Shown here piece by piece: positions 35,401-47,300 of a stretch of 64,000 nucleotides of DNA. The notes beneath the pieces are model-generated. The model searched no databases and had not been told where the DNA came from. It worked only from the letters and a program-made list of their open reading frames with translations. The number at the start of each line of letters is the position of its first letter. Position 1 is the stretch's first letter. The stretch is from Phlebiopsis flavidoalba (taxonomy: Eukaryota > Basidiomycota > Agaricomycetes > Polyporales > Phanerochaetaceae), in NCBI GenBank assembly GCA_035772785.1, contig JAOCPU010000007.1, positions 748,001 to 812,000 of the forward strand. Direction: 5' to 3'. The position numbers and the translations under genes are program-made.

Positions 35401-35741
35401 CAAGGTGCTTTCGGGACGACTTGGTCATTCAGTCCTCTCAACCTTCGCCGAACACGTTCGTGCGGATGACGGCTGCCGCAAACCCCAACGAACCTCAAGA
35501 CACACGCATAGTTCCCATTCGCCATCGCAATGAAGGAGCGTGGCTGTTACCATTCACAGCAGTTCAGAGGTTGACATTGCCCCCGGAAATGCGGCAGCAG
35601 TTGGTTCAGATTATGCAAAATGGGCGACGGGGAGATCGAGTCGAGGTCGAGGGTAACCGCGGGTCGGCAGCGGGTTCCTCGCACTGGAGAAGAAGACGGT
35701 GGTCCACTGGAATCGAGAGAACGACGAACCTATGGTCATAG
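32402..35741 (+). CDS. MUB1: MUB1/SamB-type MYND zinc-finger protein
   Basis: Homologue of yeast Mub1, a partner of the ubiquitin ligase Ubr2, and Aspergillus SamB, which affects growth-axis control. The ATG at 32402 gives MRESNFAFPAQN, followed after an intron by blocks matching SPLYNSL...LTYLTST (near 32570-32610), EIMTMDGG then RILHEFC (32640-32700), SLAFP-VNIG and VRGSEQIRGRVV (32890-32960). A long, low-complexity Ser/Thr/Pro/Arg-rich middle follows (33080-34500), then LLAAERRRRKEKVAV (near 34570). The MYND finger spans 34938-35065: an intron ends at 34940, then ELCSGRWESFPREFAKCRRC, a frame change around YCG-KECQSIA and GHRFWCSAKEN with Cys/His spacing intact. The C-terminus (PIRHRNEGAWLLPFTAVQRL then PPEMRQQLVQIMQN near 35530-35620) closes at 35741. 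Frame broken in many places, including G runs at 34175-34197. Family assignment rests on both the N-terminal and MYND blocks. Confidence 0.88.
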
Positions 35742-36160
35742 GGTGAAGCTACCCCGGAGCACTCACTGCGCACGCCATTTCTCTGCCGCCATCACACAGA
35801 CTATCTAACATCATCATTCCGCGTCTTGAGAACACCGTTTATCTTTCGACTTCCACTATTCACCGTCTCTACCATTCCCTTCAACCCTCCGTTGCTTCCG
35901 TTCATGCATTAGCCTCGTCTCGCCATCATTCTCTTTTCCACTCTCCTCCCAAACTGTCAATGTTCCATCATCTTTGTAGCTTACACATCACACACATGTA
36001 CATAGAGTACAGTCTACCTTGATACCTCGCAGTCTCGTATCCGCGTTCCCTTATTTACCTCTAACTTACACAACTGAGAAAGCCGGACTCGGGCGCCTCG
36101 CCACAACGCTTTCCAGAGCCTTCCAGCACGTGGCGGATTTAGTTTGGTCCGCACAACATA
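35742..36160. promoter_or_regulatory. HSP10 upstream region
   Basis: About 420 bases between the MUB1 end and HSP10, with a marked CT-rich stretch at 35830-35960, typical of fungal promoters and leaders. The only specific element seen is the heat-shock-like site at 36111-36126. Confidence 0.5.
36111..36126 (+). promoter_or_regulatory. Heat-shock-element-like site upstream of HSP10
   Basis: TTCCAGAGCCTTCCAG fits the alternating TTC-nn-GAA-nn-TTC array with one mismatch (GAG for GAA). It lies 35 bases before the HSP10 ATG, closer than usual. HSP10 genes are commonly induced by heat-shock factor, so the match is plausible but short. Confidence 0.4.
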
Positions 36161-36760
36161 ATGGCGCTGAGGAAAACAGGCCGGGCTGTTTCGCGCACTC
36201 TCACCGCTTGCCAACAGTTCGTCCTCCCTACTGCTTCACAAAATGGTACGCAATGGGTGCTGCTGCGTCGCGTCACGTCTGATCTTGTTGTTGCGTAGGC
36301 TGCCCAGGCTACCTTCAAGAGTCCCATCAAGGCCGTCGTGCCCCTCCTTTTTGACCGACGTCCTGGTTCAGAGAGAAGTTCAAGCCTGACAACCGTACGT
36401 GTCATTCACGCTTTAACGTGTCGTGAGCGTTCACTCATGCCACGTACAGCCACCCACAGAAAAACCGCCTCTCTGGACATATTTCTTGCCAACGTCGGTC
36501 ACAGCACCCCACGCTTACCCGAGGCGACGGTCATCGCTGTCGGCCCCGGTGACTCCGAACAAGGAGGGCCAAGGTCATCATCCGACAATTGTCAAGGCTG
36601 GTGACCGTGTACTGCTGCCAGGATGGGGCGGAAACTCGATAAAGGTCGGCGAGGATGTGAGTATATGCTGTCTTATCGCGCTTGTACGTGTACTCACAGT
36701 CAATGTAGGAGTTCTTCCTGTACAAGGATACGGAGATCCTCGCCGAAGATTGAGGAATAG
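36161..36760 (+). CDS. HSP10: Mitochondrial 10 kDa chaperonin (HSP10/GroES)
   Basis: Co-chaperonin that caps the Hsp60 barrel in the mitochondrial matrix. The ATG at 36161 gives MALRKTGRAVSRTLTACQQF, a basic, hydroxylated N-terminus fitting a targeting sequence. After an intron (about 36245-36298) come IKAVVPLLFDR and VLVQREKFKP; after a second intron the mobile-loop region KTAS-DIFLP, PEATVIAVGPG, PNKEGQ, IVKAGDRVLLPGWGGNSIKV and GED; after a third intron (about 36659-36707) EFFLYKDTEILA. One surplus base near 36744 gives AED-stop at 36753, while removal gives the family ending AKIEE with stop at 36758-36760, which I use. Length about 125 residues including the presequence. At least four indels, in a gene that must be functional. 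Confidence 0.95.
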
Positions 36761-39700
36761 ACGGATGTGGACGCGCTGGCTGGCCAACGGTCCCCTATAG
36801 TTCGGGCTTAGGGTCATGATCTATCAATGGACAAAAGTTTACTATCATTGCATTTTATGGGTCTGCTAATCTAGTTGTCGTGCTTTGTTTTTTTTTTTAC
36901 TTGCAATTGTTATGAGTCTCACCGCCAAAATGAATCATCCCCACTTTCTCAAACTCGGAATCTCTCAAAGTGTCAATGTCAACAAGCGATACAATACTAT
37001 CGTGCGGTGCTCTGACCTTGGTTACTCGAGCATGGTACTTGAAGTGTCACAGCACTCAGTTGTTAGCAGATGCTCTCGGCTGAGTAAGCAGCGCTGTACG
37101 CTTGTTCCGTCGTTGGCTGTTTGTGGTGCTACACATGGTCTATGATTGTAGTTTTGGAAGTAATTGCTTTGCAGTACATGTGTGTACGCCGGTCATGATC
37201 CAATATCCGCCGTGTGCAGGTCTATGCTGCCCTTGTTCGGTCAGCAGCTGCGTAGTAACCACTGCAAACCTACCACGCGCCACCGAGATGTACCCTAAGT
37301 TACGTACACTACTACCCTGGCCTTCCCTCCTCCCTCTCGAGTCTCTGTCTCCTCTCCTTCCTCCCTTCCCTTTCTGTCTTTCACGTTATAGGACCGGGAT
37401 GTACTCCCCTATGGTATGTCAATTTTAACACTACATCCGGCAATTTCTCACCAATCCCTCCTCTGTAACCACTAAGCTATCGCAGAGCGGGCTGACTTGC
37501 CGATAAATGATAGAAACGATTCGGCCCACAATGTTAGTCTGGATATCCATACGACAGGAGATATCATTTGGGTCCCTCGACACTGACCCCGCACTTTAGG
37601 GAAACGATCAATATTGCACGTAGTCCCACATGCGCCCACCGCAACCTGGAACACGAGCATACTCTGCTCCCTGTGGCGAGGAAAACTCGGCTGCAATCTC
37701 CACTAGATCTTATAGGATCTAACTACGGTCTTCGCGCACGAGCGGGGAATTGTCAACGAACCTGCTTGGCATCGCAACGCGTTTGGTCCTAACCAACTAG
37801 AGGATATGGCCATGGGTGGAGTGATAAGGGAGTTGTCTCTGACCGGTTATCCCTTGTTACTCACCTCACCACTTTTCTCATCCTAGTAGCCACGTGTCAT
37901 CTTCCGCATCGAGTTTACGTGGCGTTGCCCCCGCGCCAATGCGCGAGTGCACAACGCCGTGTACGTCAACAACGCTGAGGCTCTGATCGCGTGCCTCGAC
38001 GGACTATGACTTTCTCAAATCCCCGTAATCGTACTGGCTCTACCAGGTCCATACTAGGACACTACCCCAAAAAGGAAAGCAATGAGACAAACGTTTTTGC
38101 TCATGATCAGGTAGGATTGTCCATCGACTCAAAATAGTCGACGGTCTGGGAAAAATCCTCAAGGGATCCGGTTGCCAGCCAACAAAGTCAATAAGATCCA
38201 AGGTACTTCACTAGTAATCTTTGCAGGTATGATTGGCTGCTATTCTCATTACTGACCAGTGCTGAGCTTGGTTTCAGGCAGCGAATGTTGAGATGGCCGC
38301 ATGCACGACTCGCAGTACTGGTGCAGCTTAGATGCACAATCGTGGCCCACGGCTACACCCCCGGCAAGCGTAAGCTACCATCATGACCGCTCTTCGGAGA
38401 GTAATCGACCCTCGGGTGAAACTTGTGTCCATGCGGCGGTTTAGTCGCTCGAGTGTGTATATAGCTCGTCTGTCTTCCACGAAGAGCCAATGCTTCAACG
38501 GAAGTTTAGCCACCTAATCAACCCGTGAGTACAATTAAAAGACAAAACTTTCCTCAATGAGAACTCATAGCACACCAGTGCGCACGAATGTCTCTGGCGC
38601 TGATCTTCGTTAGCGCTGTTTCTGTTCTCAAGCAGCAGCTGGTATCTCTCATTCCCTAAAAAATGACGAACTACTTTTCCCCACGGTCATTGCAACACCT
38701 ACGAACAAACATGCCTCGTATCCGTCGCTACTAAGGTACAGGATCTGTACTCACTAATTGCAGTTGATTTTGTCACTCAACAACACAATGAATTGAAGGG
38801 TTCCGCTCAATTCATATGTGATATACTACGAAACAATACCAAGTCCCAACCACCCGGAATCGCGGACGCTATAGTCTTCCGTCAGCTCTCATTCCCCCGA
38901 GTCTTACAATCTCTCCTTCGGCAGGTCCTTCGATCCAAATTTATCGTCAGCGTGAGAGCCGGAGAGCTCACCATCGGATGACTCTGCGAGAAAAGCACGA
39001 ATGTTCCAAGGACAGAAGAGACGAAAGGGGTGAGAGAAAGCTCGTGCTATAATGCTCACCGCCTTCCGGCACACGGGGGTGCCACCCTTCATTTTTCCCC
39101 ACGATTTTATGCCGCGGAGATCAACTGCATTATCTGTGCGTCGGTCCAGCGTCCTCGTCTCTTTGGTCCCTGTTCAGGCCTGAGCACAATTCGCTCCCGC
39201 TCCGTCGGGTTTAAAAGACTTGGCGGGTGGGGATGCACGCCTTATGGCAGCTCTGACCAAACGAATGCCACGACGGTGTGCTTATTTCTCTCGAAGGTCC
39301 TGGTGCAAAAGCTGACCAAGACTTCGGTAGGATTCGCGTCATCTAATGCTCTCAGAGACACATCCCGTCTCGTGCGTTAGCGCTGTAAATGCTTCACCGT
39401 TCCGCGTACTCACAAGCGCTGGGAATAAACCGTTTGGACGATATCGCTCACGCACTCTCGGCAGCAAATGCGCATTTTCAGTATGCAACGAATACGCAAA
39501 CCCCGGAATGGGCTTATTGAACTCACCCCTTGCCATTCGCAACCCGCTAGACGGGGGGTCAGGATAGAGACGTTTTTTGGTATGTCCGCGACCCCACTTG
39601 ACATGCCGTAAAGTTCTAGATCCTTCGGCTAGGTTGATCATGTGTCGGTGCCCATCACGCCCCTTCGGTCAACACACGGAAAATGATCAGATCAATGACT

Positions 39701-40919
39701 CCGGAATACTTATCCAAATGTTCCCCCCACAACCTGATGTCAGTCAGAAATAGCCAAGCATCAAAATCACATAAGAGTAGGGTTCATTCAGCCTCCTCCA
39801 AAAATGGCAAGACCGGCACCTACATTACCACCCGATCAACACATCTGACAGAACCGAAAAAAGCCAGCACGGACAGCCACATTGTCTACTATGTAGTTAC
39901 TACCCATGCGGCGTATTCGTCACGTCCGCTCCCTGCAAAACCTCCAAAAATCGTATATACCCATGCGCAAAACACGATTACAGGTTATAAAATTACGTGC
40001 GATGCTCTCCATGTAGGATCTTACCGTAGCACTACCACCACAAATTAGTGCGCCCGGCGACATACCATGACTTCCAAGGTTCAAGACAAGTCGCAGCCCA
40101 CACAATATCGGGTACTCTGGGGGCACTGCAGGCAATCCAGGAGTAGAATCCAAGGCTACGACAATCCTCGTCAACAGACCCACAGGCTAAGCGCCGTCAT
40201 GTATATTTTAGAGTCCCCGTCTCAAGCTGCAACCGTCGGCGGCCCTGACGCCCGCGAAGCCACCTCAAATGGAGATACTTACTGTACAGACCCATGCAGC
40301 GATTGTCCAGACCCGAGCCTATGTATAAACATGACGTGGGGCTCTCTAGGCCCCCCCCCCCCCCAGTAAACATCCTCAGTGGCTCCGCAGACACGTTCCT
40401 TTCAGCGCGATTTAGCGGACACAGCCGGACACATGCTCTGGCTCCATCCGTTCCATACGGAATGCATGGGAACACGTGTAATCCGGTGGAAGCTTACTTT
40501 CAGTGTTCTTCACTTCTGCTAATTACACGCTAATCGGTTCCAGGCATCGGAGAAACGCAAAATGGGGCCTCTCAGCTTTCAGCCCAAACAGGCTTCAAAA
40601 TGGCGGTTAATGGGCGAAAGACAACAGAAACGCGTGAATAGTGATGCACAAGTCGTTCTTGTAGCACAGATGCACCTTACCTGACATTGTCTTTAGTCAC
40701 ATATGTTCTATGCCATTGATCGCCCACCCCAACTGGTCAAGCTCTCGCCTGTGTTAACTAGCGAGCACGGTCCGTCGTTGCCTTTATGTGTGTCGCAATC
40801 AGTTCACATGTGTTCTGCTGCAACAGAACAGAATGGCGGCGCGTGCGTCGTCGACATGAGTGCTCGAGCGCGGGGATAGTCAATCACGGTAAGGTCGAAC
40901 AGGATCCTTCGTCAAGGCG
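36761..40919. other. 4.1 kb without an assignable gene, low sequence quality suspected
   Basis: The largest gap in the window. Open frames are short and random-looking on both strands. One stretch at 37900-37990 looks weakly coding (RANARVHNAVYVNNAEALIA), and a frame at 38381-38520 starts with a basic, presequence-like ATG, but I could not place either. The flanking genes show the highest indel density of the window, so ordinary genes here may be unreadable. Homopolymer C runs (40351-40364) support this. No terminal repeats or transposase motifs were seen. Confidence 0.5.
40351..40364. repeat. Poly-C run of 14
   Basis: An uninterrupted run of 14 C. Similar runs are at 41583-41598 (16 C) and 61585-61596 (12 C), and G runs at 34175-34183 and 34188-34197. 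Such runs are rare in fungal genomes and are a usual place for long-read length errors. Confidence 0.9.
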
Positions 40920-42792
40920 ATGGCACAATCTCTGGACTACGTGATATACCGAGTCCGAATTGCATTGGCCCATAAGAACATGCGGAAAGAGAGTGAAGCT
41001 GAGTATGCATGGCTTGAGGCTCTGACAACGATTTTATTCGAACTTTCTCAGTGCGGGATTAATATCTCAAGGGCAGTGTTGCAATATCACGGTCCATAAA
41101 ATTACTGAGCCGGACGACCAGAACTATCTGGGTAACGTCTGTAGATAACACCACATTTTGACGGCTGTTGCCCACGGCTAGCGAATATCTGATTTACTAA
41201 TGATTTCTGGGCCACAGAATCCCATACTGATGTGTAGGCATACCCGACTTACCCCCCTGGTGGACAGTCAACTATCCAATACCAAGCTTACAAGCTGTGA
41301 TAACCTATCAGGGCCTACGACGCTGAGCCTCTTCGTGGGTCCATTTACGACGATATAAAAGTGCGCTATGGGATGTGACTAACATGATAAAACACATTAG
41401 GATCTTACAGATAGCTGGAGAACGTCAGCCCGCAAGACTCCACGATTCCTGGTTCTAGAGAACAACCGTTGATGGTGTCCTTTGTACTAGTCTCAATAAA
41501 ACGCTATACTGGACCCCCAGAGTAATTGGATCCGCTCACAAGATTGGCTCTCTCAATGTACCCAAAAAGAGTGTCCTCGGTGCCCCCCCCCCCCCCCCAA
41601 ATGAAACTTGCCACATACAGACATCTCGGCCTTCAGCGAGAATCCTGGAAGGCCACGTTATGTAAGTATTCAGCTCCCAAGAACGGGGGGTACGTTAAGG
41701 GTATCAGTTACGCCATCCTATCGGATCTTTTAACTTGGTTAGTTCATTTCGAACCACCGCGGATAATGCTGCTCCCGTCTCTAACCCCCGCGGGACGACC
41801 GACGCAGGCCCTTCTCATTCGAGTTCTCCAAGGTGCCACAAGAACACCGTTAGGCTGGTGGGGGTCGGTCAGATATAGTGTCAGACTCAAGTCAACCTTA
41901 CCGATTTCGACAACTATCGCTGCTGCCGCGAGGGTCATTGTACGGATCCGGGTGCAATGAGGCAGTTCCTACTTTGAGCATTGCTTTCCTAACTTATGTC
42001 AACTTGAGCTTTAGGGAACTTTTGTACATCTACTTCGGAGAAGAGCTGTATTATTAATGGGGCAATTAGCTTACAGGGAACGCCAACGTATGGCATTCTA
42101 AAAACGGATATAGAACCGTCTGGAGGACGCTCTCTTATCCCTTTACCAGTAGCTCACTCGCACACCCAGTGGCATCCATCTCAGGACGAATGGAGCTTCT
42201 ACATTGTGAGTTATTTTCACTCTATTGCGCAATGGCAAACGACGCTAAGTCCGGCGGTAAGCGAGGCACCGGGCCGGATGACTCGTCTTTTCTCGTTCCG
42301 TGGACAAGCCAGGACCTTCAACTATCAAGCGGGTGATGTCGGTCAGTTTTATGTTTTCCCACCTTAAACCTTCCTTTCGCTCAATGACCTTACAGTGCTA
42401 TGTACCTGCGTCATTTGGCAAGTCAAGCCCCTGAACGGCGACCATTTGCAGTGCTTACGTTGGGATGCTTAGGACACTACGTGGAAAATACTGGCACCAC
42501 TCCGTTACGCTTCTTAGAAATATTCAAATCAGGTGAGTAAACTATGACTATTCTACTCTTGGCTGTGCCTCTGTCTAATCACGTCACCTCCAGATCGTTT
42601 CCAGGACATCAGTTTACAACAAGTATGTTAATATTGTTCACGACCAGCCGTTATTAATGATACGCACAGTGGCTCGCCCTTACGCCGCCGGACCTAGTCA
42701 AAGCACATCTGAATCTTGACGATAAGACTATTTCCCATTTGAACAAGACCAAGGGCACTGTCGTAGGGCCTGCAGCTCGGAAGCCGTTGTAA
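40920..42792 (+). CDS. Oxalate decarboxylase-like bicupin (N-terminal half poorly readable)
   Basis: Bicupin enzymes of this family convert oxalate to formate and CO2 with manganese. The second cupin is clear: STTIAAA then a GAMRQF-like element (41910-41960, frame broken), HWHPSQDEWSFYIV as QWHPSQDEWSFYIV (42170-42210), ARTFNYQAGDVG (near 42310-42345), an intron, YVPASFG (near 42400), GHYVENTGTTPLRFLEIF (near 42475), DRFQDISLQQ, an intron (about 42624-42670), WLALTPPDLVKAHLNLDDKT and KTKGTVVGPAARKPL, stop at 42790-42792. The first cupin is visible only as ESELHWP near 40955 (family RELHWH), EAEYAW near 41000 and a YPPG element near 41245 followed by a Ser-Ile-Gln remnant. The start and signal peptide could not be found. 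The frames are heavily broken, more than in neighbouring genes to the left. Confidence 0.78.
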
Positions 42793-43257
42793 TCTCAAGT
42801 CAAGTATTCTGTATCAATTCGATTCCCCGTGTAAATTATGGCTGCTCAGTGTCTTGTACATGTATTCCGTCGAAGATCTCCATGTACATACTATACTTAT
42901 CCATCTTTCCCCTTTGGTTACTTTTTCTTCCATTTTGGACCATCAGTGATTGTCATCATCGAGCCAACAGTGCCTCTCCCCCTGAGAACTTTACAGCCGA
43001 AATAAAACACTTCACAGGTGGTACGCGTAGATCCATAAGCGCCTGCCTCGTCCCGTTTTTCGCCTTCCGTTTGGCACTGTCTCCTCAAAACCCCACCTCC
43101 CTCCCTCTTGGCTTTCCGCTTTCCTTTCGTCATAAGGGCACCTTTGGTCTGTAAAAATGACACGCCGGCTACCACAAATCTCGTACCAACGTATCTTCTT
43201 GCTGCCCATGCAGGGTCTGAGCTCTATTGCCTTCCAGCGTTGCCAGCGATCCCGGTG
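42793..43257. other. Spacer between oxalate decarboxylase and PHO88
   Basis: No assignable gene. Contains a frame at 42849-43154 with no recognisable motif; the CT-rich stretch at 43040-43130 fits the PHO88 promoter or leader. Confidence 0.45.
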
Positions 43258-44099
43258 ATGTTAACCGCGGGCCCCTTGCCGTGCCTCTCACCTTAGTGGC
43301 TCGCAAAATTCCGTTCGAGGACCCACCATAAGTACTCGTATACGTACGGATCGCTTATGTGGTGGTACAAGCCCTGGTTCTTGGGACTATACTACTATTA
43401 TCTCGCTCCAAGGTGAGTTTTCTCCGACACGACGTCTTACGCGAAACAAGGTCTTCTGACCTTCTTGTTCCTCCCTATATTAGAGCATAAGAACCACCAA
43501 ACAGTGGCTCAAATATGGTGGTCCGTTTTTGTTGTGGAAAAGATTGGTCTCAGAAGCCGCTAACATCCTTGACTATGTCTAGACCATAGCCGAACCCCAT
43601 GGTACGCGTCCCTCATTCTACGTACTGAAGGCATGATCTCATATTCGCCCACCGGTAGTCCAAGGAGCCGGGCAAAACTGGTGGTTGACTCACAAACAAG
43701 GATTACGAACCTGGGGAAGTCGCTAAGCTGATGGCGTGGCGTATAGCATTGGTGTCGCCATGATGGCATTCTTGCACGGATACCTCAAGTATGTCCCATG
43801 TCGCTTGATGATAAGCTTTAGCCAACTGTCTGAACGTAGCTTTGTAGACACTACACGCAACCGTTGGTTCATCCCAGTCACTTATGGGCCATGAAGGAAC
43901 CTTTACGGACCCTAAACTTGTTTCACAATTTTACATCCGAGGCGTCAGCCCGCTGAGGGTGTACTTGAAGTCGTCCTTTCAAGACCGGAGGGACTTATGG
44001 GCGGTGCGGTGTGATTTCTCCCTCACCTCTATTCTTCCAATGCATCAACAGTTCTGCAGGCTGGTGCCGAACGCACAGACGGACAAGGCTGGCCATTGA
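43258..44099 (+). CDS. PHO88: PHO88/SND3-type ER membrane protein
   Basis: ER membrane protein known in yeast as Pho88 (phosphate transport and maturation) and as Snd3, part of the SRP-independent targeting route. The start near 43258 (ATG, then Asn-Pro/Arg after a frame change) leads to VARKIPFEDP (near 43300), VRIAYVVVQALVLG (43340-43390), a donor GTGAGT, an intron to about 43483 and EHKNHQTVAQ (KNDQTVLKYVEP element, broken frame). Later pieces: AEPHGTRPSF (near 43590), LGKSL-LMAWRIALVSP and MMAFLHGYLKY (near 43700-43790), then KYTQPL-FIQS-LMGLKN (near 43850), DPKLVSQFYIRGVS (near 43910) and LKRPFKTGG-LMGGA (near 43970-44005). The tail to about 44099 is Ser/Ala/Gly rich. These blocks in order match the family; the C-terminal end is approximate. 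Confidence 0.86.
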
Positions 44100-44375
44100 G
44101 AGGCTGAGAAGATGGATCGGCAGGAGAAGAGATAAAACACTCTGCTCGCCTGCGATACATGCCTCTCAACTCCATACCAGCCTTGCTCTCAGCTTGAGTG
44201 GTAGCTATGCTAGATAGTCTCAGTATAATCTAAGTCAGTGTATTGCGTCGCGCGTTGCTGTGTCAGTACAGAATGTAGTCTCCGTCTCCAGCCGGCTATA
44301 ATCGGTCACCTGGAGACTTCTCGCCGTCCGCAATTTCGGCGCTTAGAGATATATCTCTCGCTGCGTCCTGCCACC

Positions 44376-47300
44376 ATGGACAAGGACAGTCGGGATGACT
44401 TCACTTTTGCTAAACTGAGCGACTTGAGCTGCCAGTTCACGTTCAGGAATGTAGATTACTTCTTCACAGCTTGCCGGGTACGTCTTCCTATGTCTGCAGC
44501 TCACAAATAAGAGGGGCCTCCGCCGTACCGCACGCGTTCACGAGCCTGCCTAGAGAAAGAAAATGAATACGATTACGGAGATCGCAACATCTCCGGTAGA
44601 GTACTCAATACTAAAGTGTTTAAGCTGCCTCACGCAAAGTAGTGCGCTCTTAGACCTTTACGTTGATGAGGTACCTGTCAGCTTGTGTAGAAGATAACAA
44701 ACCGCCGACCATACCGTTCCGGACGCGTTCAAAGCTTTCACCACGGTTATACACCGTATGCGATAGTCGCTTTGCCAACCAGTAACTAGACGACTCGTGA
44801 AAGCCGCCAACCTGAACAAGTTATAAAACGATGGAACGAAGTGGATAACATTCCCGATGACGATACTGCAGAACCTCCCCTGAGCTCAGCAGATCACATT
44901 TACTCGCGCGCGGGATAAGCTGGCCCTCGTGGCGGCCCGTCCGGTTGGGGGACTTCCACGTTTTCGGCCTATTTTGGCAAGAAGTGGTATGTATGGCCAA
45001 TTCCCAGTATTGGTGTCAAGCGTACCCCCTTCATACTGACCTCAACCAACGTCGAGATTACACGAGCTTTGCGACGGGTTGAGCACAGACGGCTATCCTT
45101 GTGGCCCTAGGATACCGTGGGGACCGACGGCTGCAAATGAGAGACTGCCACTTACGATGTACTCAACGTAAAAAACTGGCACGAAGATAAGAACGAGACG
45201 CAGATGGTCACGACTAGGGAAGGTGCCCTTGCAGCAGCAGAAATTACCTGCCTCTGCAACGAAGTCTACTCACAACATCTTTCAGCTAGTGAAGAATATG
45301 ATAGCTATGGGTGCGATTTGCCATAAGTCTGATTGTGCTGAGCACCACCCATGTGACACGATTGTCCGTGCGGCATCGGAAGAAATTCATGCGCGCCATA
45401 CAAGGCGTTACTTTTTTCAGTGTCTTTGCTTCTGGGGGGGGATCTAAAAGTCCGGGCATCGTACGTCTTACTTCTGGAGGGATCCTCGCGCACAGAAAGT
45501 CGGACAACGGAGAAGTCCTGAGAATCTTTGTCCTCATACATCGAACCTACCAAACATGTTTTGCCTACTGAATTCCCGTCATATTTTCCGAAACCGTGAG
45601 TAGGGGTGTCATGGATCTGGTATTACGCCAAACGCAACGAGCATGACAACCTCCAGTAGGTACCAAAGGATTCGTTCGACCTGTCCCATCGGCGTCCACA
45701 GCTTGTCTTTACACTCACCTGTACCTCCGCCGCTACTACTTCGGTTATCGGTATCGTCAACCTTGGCTAATCGGACACCTATTTGTGGTCCATGATAAGT
45801 TGATCCAGACATCGTCCAAGGAGAACCCCCGGATGTAAAGATAAGCATCCGCAGGCTCGTGCACGAAGCCATAAGAAGCAGTCCGTACGACCGTGAGGAG
45901 GCTCAAGCCGAACGCGAAGATCAGGGAATAATGAGCTTAACGTTCAGTCATAATTCTGCCTGTCCATCGATAATAATTATCCCACGTAAGCTGACTGTGA
46001 CTCTCAGGAAATTCTCACTACGCACCTACGTCAACCTCTGACCACACCGCTTGGAAACGCGAATTCCAAACGGGGGACCGCCCAAAATTTGGAAATTCAG
46101 GTTCTATCTCACACGCAGACACGAGCGTGGAGCTGACTAAATTTCTCAAGTCAGTTACGTGGCACGAGGAAGACCCCATTCGGATAGTCAAGCCAGCACG
46201 GGCGTGGAGGAACTACTGCAGTGCACGTTAGTGGAACTGAAATCGATGTAAGTCGATCGATGCCCTGGAGCTTTTGGGTCCGAATACCCGTGGATTCCCG
46301 AGTGAGAGCATACGCAGTGAAGCAGCTGTGTCGTGCTGGGACGACGATGTTAGTAGTGATTATGGCGCAGCCAGCTCAATAAAGATCACCGCTACTAGAG
46401 ACGTGATCTGACACTCAACTCTTAGGAATTGCTATTTGTATCTTCTTCACACTCGTACAAGCTCTGAAGTTTGAAAGCACCGCTAGTGACCAAACGCTAG
46501 CGCTCTGCACGGTCAACCTCAAAGTGCAATATCTTATGACGATAGCGGTCTAGCGGACTTTCTCATCGGACGAGCCATTCACAATCGCCTTCTGGGGCAA
46601 CAGTTCTATTGGTAACCCTCCATGGGTAACCGGAACTCATAGGTGGAGGTACAAGCTAGAAGACAGAATCCATGGCAAAAATGTACGGCCCGAGTCGTAT
46701 TCAAGTTCATGAACAAAATTTTGGAGGTAAGAAGATAATGTTATAGATCATCGGGTAGATGTTCATTGAGCGTTTGTAGTCGGAGAACGGAACTGAACGA
46801 CGACGTGACCTCATGAAGCGTCAAGGCGAGCTCATTGAGACCCTGGCTAAGCGTGCGCGGGATTTGAGGACCACAAGGATCCGCGATCCCAGGAAAATCG
46901 AGAAGCTACGCGCTCGCAATACCTTGCGGACTCTAAGAAACGGTGTGCCTGGCCCCACCATGGCACCACTACCACTGTCCTCTGAACGCCAAAGTAGAGG
47001 CTACTGGAATCATAGCTGAAAAGTCTTCTGTCTTCAAGTCAAACATGTTCCCGATGTTACTGTTCACTTTCCAGGTCTCAGGACGGTACAGAGTTTTCCC
47101 TGTAATATTCAAAGACGGAGACGACATGCGCCAGGATCAGCTCGTCATCCAGAGTTTTCACAACTTATGGACAAACTCCTTCGACAAAGGAAAACCTAGA
47201 CTTGAAGGTCAGTCCGTACGATGTCCTCGCGACTGGTCCCTCGCAGGGCATGGTGCGCAATTCGTCCCCCGAGCAACGGAAGCGATCATCAGCGTTGCTG

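Noticed and set aside
34551..35428. Leftward open frames of 177 to 217 residues
   Set aside because: They are antisense shadows of the MUB1 gene, whose MYND finger is clear on the + strand.
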